Positions 61,775-64,000 of a stretch of DNA of 64,000 bases are shown in pieces. Source of the DNA: Parascedosporium putredinis (taxonomy: Eukaryota > Ascomycota > Sordariomycetes > Microascales > Microascaceae). Position 1 is the first letter of the stretch. Every line of letters begins with the position of its first letter. The notes beneath the pieces were generated by a model that was given only the letters and a program-made list of their open reading frames with translations, ran no database searches and was not told where the DNA came from. The stretch is from NCBI GenBank assembly GCA_949357655.1, contig CASHTG010000006.1, positions 992,001-1,056,000 of the forward strand, in the 5' to 3' direction. The translations under genes were made by a program, and so were the position numbers.

Positions 61775-64000
61775 ATGACGACCACCGACAAAGCTATTGC
61801 GCCTGAGACCGATGCCATCATGACCGGATCAGTGGCAACCGCGGCCCCAGACGTGGTCAATGATAATGGCAAGAGGGCTCGAAGCAACTCTCACGTATGT
61901 CTAGGGACACACTCTCTTACCCTGATGGGCGCATCCATCTCCGCCAAAATCACAGCTAAAGTACCACTGGTCGCAGGGGTCCAGGCGAAATCGTGAACTA
62001 GAAGGATAAGAATCGCTAACATGCCAATCAGGGTGCGGCCGGGAGCACGGGGAAGGAATTGAAACAAGGTATGCCTTACGCCGTTCTCGTCCTGGGGGCT
62101 GTTACTGAAACTAACCACCGTGGATTGTTTCCGCAGACGTGCAAGATGAAGACCTCCAGTTTACAGTGGATGTCAAGAGTACGCTCAAAAACCTACTCGA
62201 CCAGGAGGATACGGATAACAACATGCAGATCACTACGGAGGATGAAGGGCCCAAGGTAGGCTATCGTCAAGTCACGTCCCCACTCCGCTTTGGGGGTTCA
62301 AGGAGAGGAGATACGGACGAATACTGATATATGCTTGGGGAACCAATTCAGGTCTTTGAACTGGTCACAACCGACGGAAGCAGCCACACTATTCATGGCA
62401 GTTACATGCTTTCGAACCTCCTCCAGGAGCTTACCATCGCCAGCGATGATGGAATCCAAGAACTCACCGTGGCCCTATCACGCCTCAATGAGAACCCCGT
62501 TCGGCGCCTGGAGCGCCGCATCGTCGAGGCTTTCTGGGACAAATTGACTCGGAGAATTGACGCCTCCACCGTGGAGATCGCCGCTGTCGACCCCAAGGAC
62601 TGGACCGACGACCCGCGCCCGAGGATTTACGTGCCCCACGGTGAACCTAAGCAGTATGAATTTTACAAAAAGGTTGCCGAGGACAGGCCGGAGATTCGGC
62701 TCGATGTGCAGATGCTTCCCGAACTTATCAACCCCGAACTGCTCCGCGACCTCAGTCGAAAGCCCGGGCTGCTTGCCATTGCCATGGACGAAGTGACTGA
62801 CCCCAAGACTGGGGAAGTGACACTGCAAGGAGTTCCATTCGTGGTCCCCGGCGGTAGATTCAACGAGTTCTATGGGTGGGACTCATACTTTGAAAGTCTC
62901 GGTCTACTGGAGAACGACCGCGTCGACCTCGCCAAGGGCATGGTTACCAATTTCTGCTTCTGCATAAAGCACTACGGCAAGATTCTCAACGCCACGCGAT
63001 CATACTACCTGTGCCGATCGCAACCACCTTTCTTAACAGACATGACGCTGCGCGTGTATGAGAGAATCAAGGACGAGGAAGGCGCTAAGGAATGGCTGCG
63101 GACCGCGCTCCTTGCCGCCATCAAAGAATACTCGGCCATTTGGGCCGCGGAGCCCCGCCTAAACCCGGAAACCGGGCTTTCGCGATACCTCCCTGAGGGT
63201 CTCGGTGTTCCGATGGAAACGGAGCCGGGTCATTTCTCCCATGTTCTAACTCCGTATGCTGAGAAATATGGTATGACGTGCGAGGAATTTGCGGAAGCGT
63301 ATACCTGGGGTAAAATCAAAGAGCCGGAACTTGATACATATTTCGAGCACGATCGGGGTTAGTCTTTTCTCTGGGTCTCCCGCCGTTTTCCTTCTCCTAT
63401 TCCAAGTCCCCGGTGCTATCAAGCCCAGGCTAACATATAGACTACAGCCATTCGAGAATCGGGCCATGACACGAGCTACCGCCTGGAGAACCGATGCGCC
63501 AGCTTAGCGACCGTTGATCTCAATTGCCTTATCTATAAGTACGAGACGGATATTGCCAAAGCTATCCGCACCTACTTTGACGATAAGTTCACCGTGCCTG
63601 AAGAATACTGCGCGGGCACCATCCAACCAGGTGAGACGTTGACGTCGAGTATCTGGGAGGAAAAGGCAGAGAAGCGCAAGCAGGCGATACAAAAGTATCT
63701 CTGGGACGAAGAAAGCGGGTGGTTCTTCGACTACGACGTCGAAAAGAAGGAACGTACGGGCTACGAGAGTGCGACGGCGTTCTGGTCACTTTGGGCCGGT
63801 GTAGCGACGGCGGAGCAAGCGGCGGTCCTCGTAGAGAAGGCCTTGCCTAAGCTCGAGGCCTTTGGTGGACTGGTGTCGACGACAGAAGATTCGAGGGGAG
63901 AGTTGGGGCCAGATAGACAACAACGGCAGTGGGATTTCCCATTCGGCTGGGCTCCACAGCAGATGCTCGCGTGGGAAGGGCTCATACGGTATGGATATGA
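61775..64000 (+). CDS. Neutral trehalase (GH37), 5' part only; unusually short N-terminus
   Basis: Cytosolic alpha,alpha-trehalase that splits trehalose into two glucose molecules. Five exons are visible: 61775-61894, 62032-62068, 62137-62255, 62352-63357 and 63448 to the window end, all in one frame. The calcium-binding loop DTDNNMQITTED is present, as are the family signature PGGRFNEFYGWDSYFESLG, CIKHYGKILNATRSYYLCRSQPPF, ESGHDTSYRL with the expected catalytic aspartate, and the second signature QWDFPFGWAPQQML. The catalytic glutamate should lie beyond the window. The odd point is the N-terminus: about 52 residues precede the DEDLQFTVDVKS block, whereas most fungal neutral trehalases have a longer regulatory region there with several RRxS protein-kinase-A sites. 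Here only a weak KRARSNS remains. An unrecognised exon could explain this, but introns 1 and 2 are short. Confidence 0.93.

Noticed and set aside
56378..64000. A biosynthetic gene cluster formed by the NmrA-like, transporter and trehalase genes
   Set aside because: There is no backbone synthase, cytochrome P450 or pathway regulator; the genes are ordinary and widely spaced.

Overview
The window looks like nuclear DNA of a filamentous ascomycete, most likely a Sordariomycete. The genes are scattered on both strands, have few and short introns (about 55-220 bp) with GTAAGT-type donors and CTAAC-type branch sites, and encode proteins that match typical Pezizomycotina families. There are no operons, phage genes or CRISPR arrays.

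Layout. Positions 1-19425 hold no gene I can recognise; this is long, non-coding-looking DNA with poly-pyrimidine tracts and microsatellites. From 19426 the window becomes ordinary gene-bearing chromosome: transportin/Kap104 (-), proteasome assembly chaperone 4 (-), N2227/carnosine N-methyltransferase-like protein (+), a short-chain dehydrogenase (-), a repeat-bearing spacer, a charged hypothetical protein (-), a large coiled-coil fungal protein of unknown function (+), weak orphan ORFs (-), a Mim2-like mitochondrial import protein (-), eIF2-beta (+), a FAD-dependent amine/amino-acid oxidoreductase (+), the AMPK/SNF1 catalytic subunit (-), a 4.6 kb spacer, a small conserved fungal hypothetical (+), an NmrA/isoflavone-reductase-like enzyme (+), a Vps73/YBR241C-type sugar transporter (+), and the 5' part of a neutral trehalase (+) that runs off the right edge.

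The genes do not form a metabolic or defence cluster. Snf1, the sugar transporter and trehalase all touch carbon metabolism, but they are spaced as independent genes.

The strongest non-trivial signal is technical. Many conserved genes here are broken by one-base changes in short homopolymers, nearly always a missing base. I count at least 14 sites where restoring one base to a run rejoins two conserved frames, including four in transportin and three in SNF1. These are essential or nearly essential single-copy genes, so a homopolymer-biased assembly error is far likelier than decay. Any automatic annotation of this contig will split these genes. I found no convincing undescribed system.
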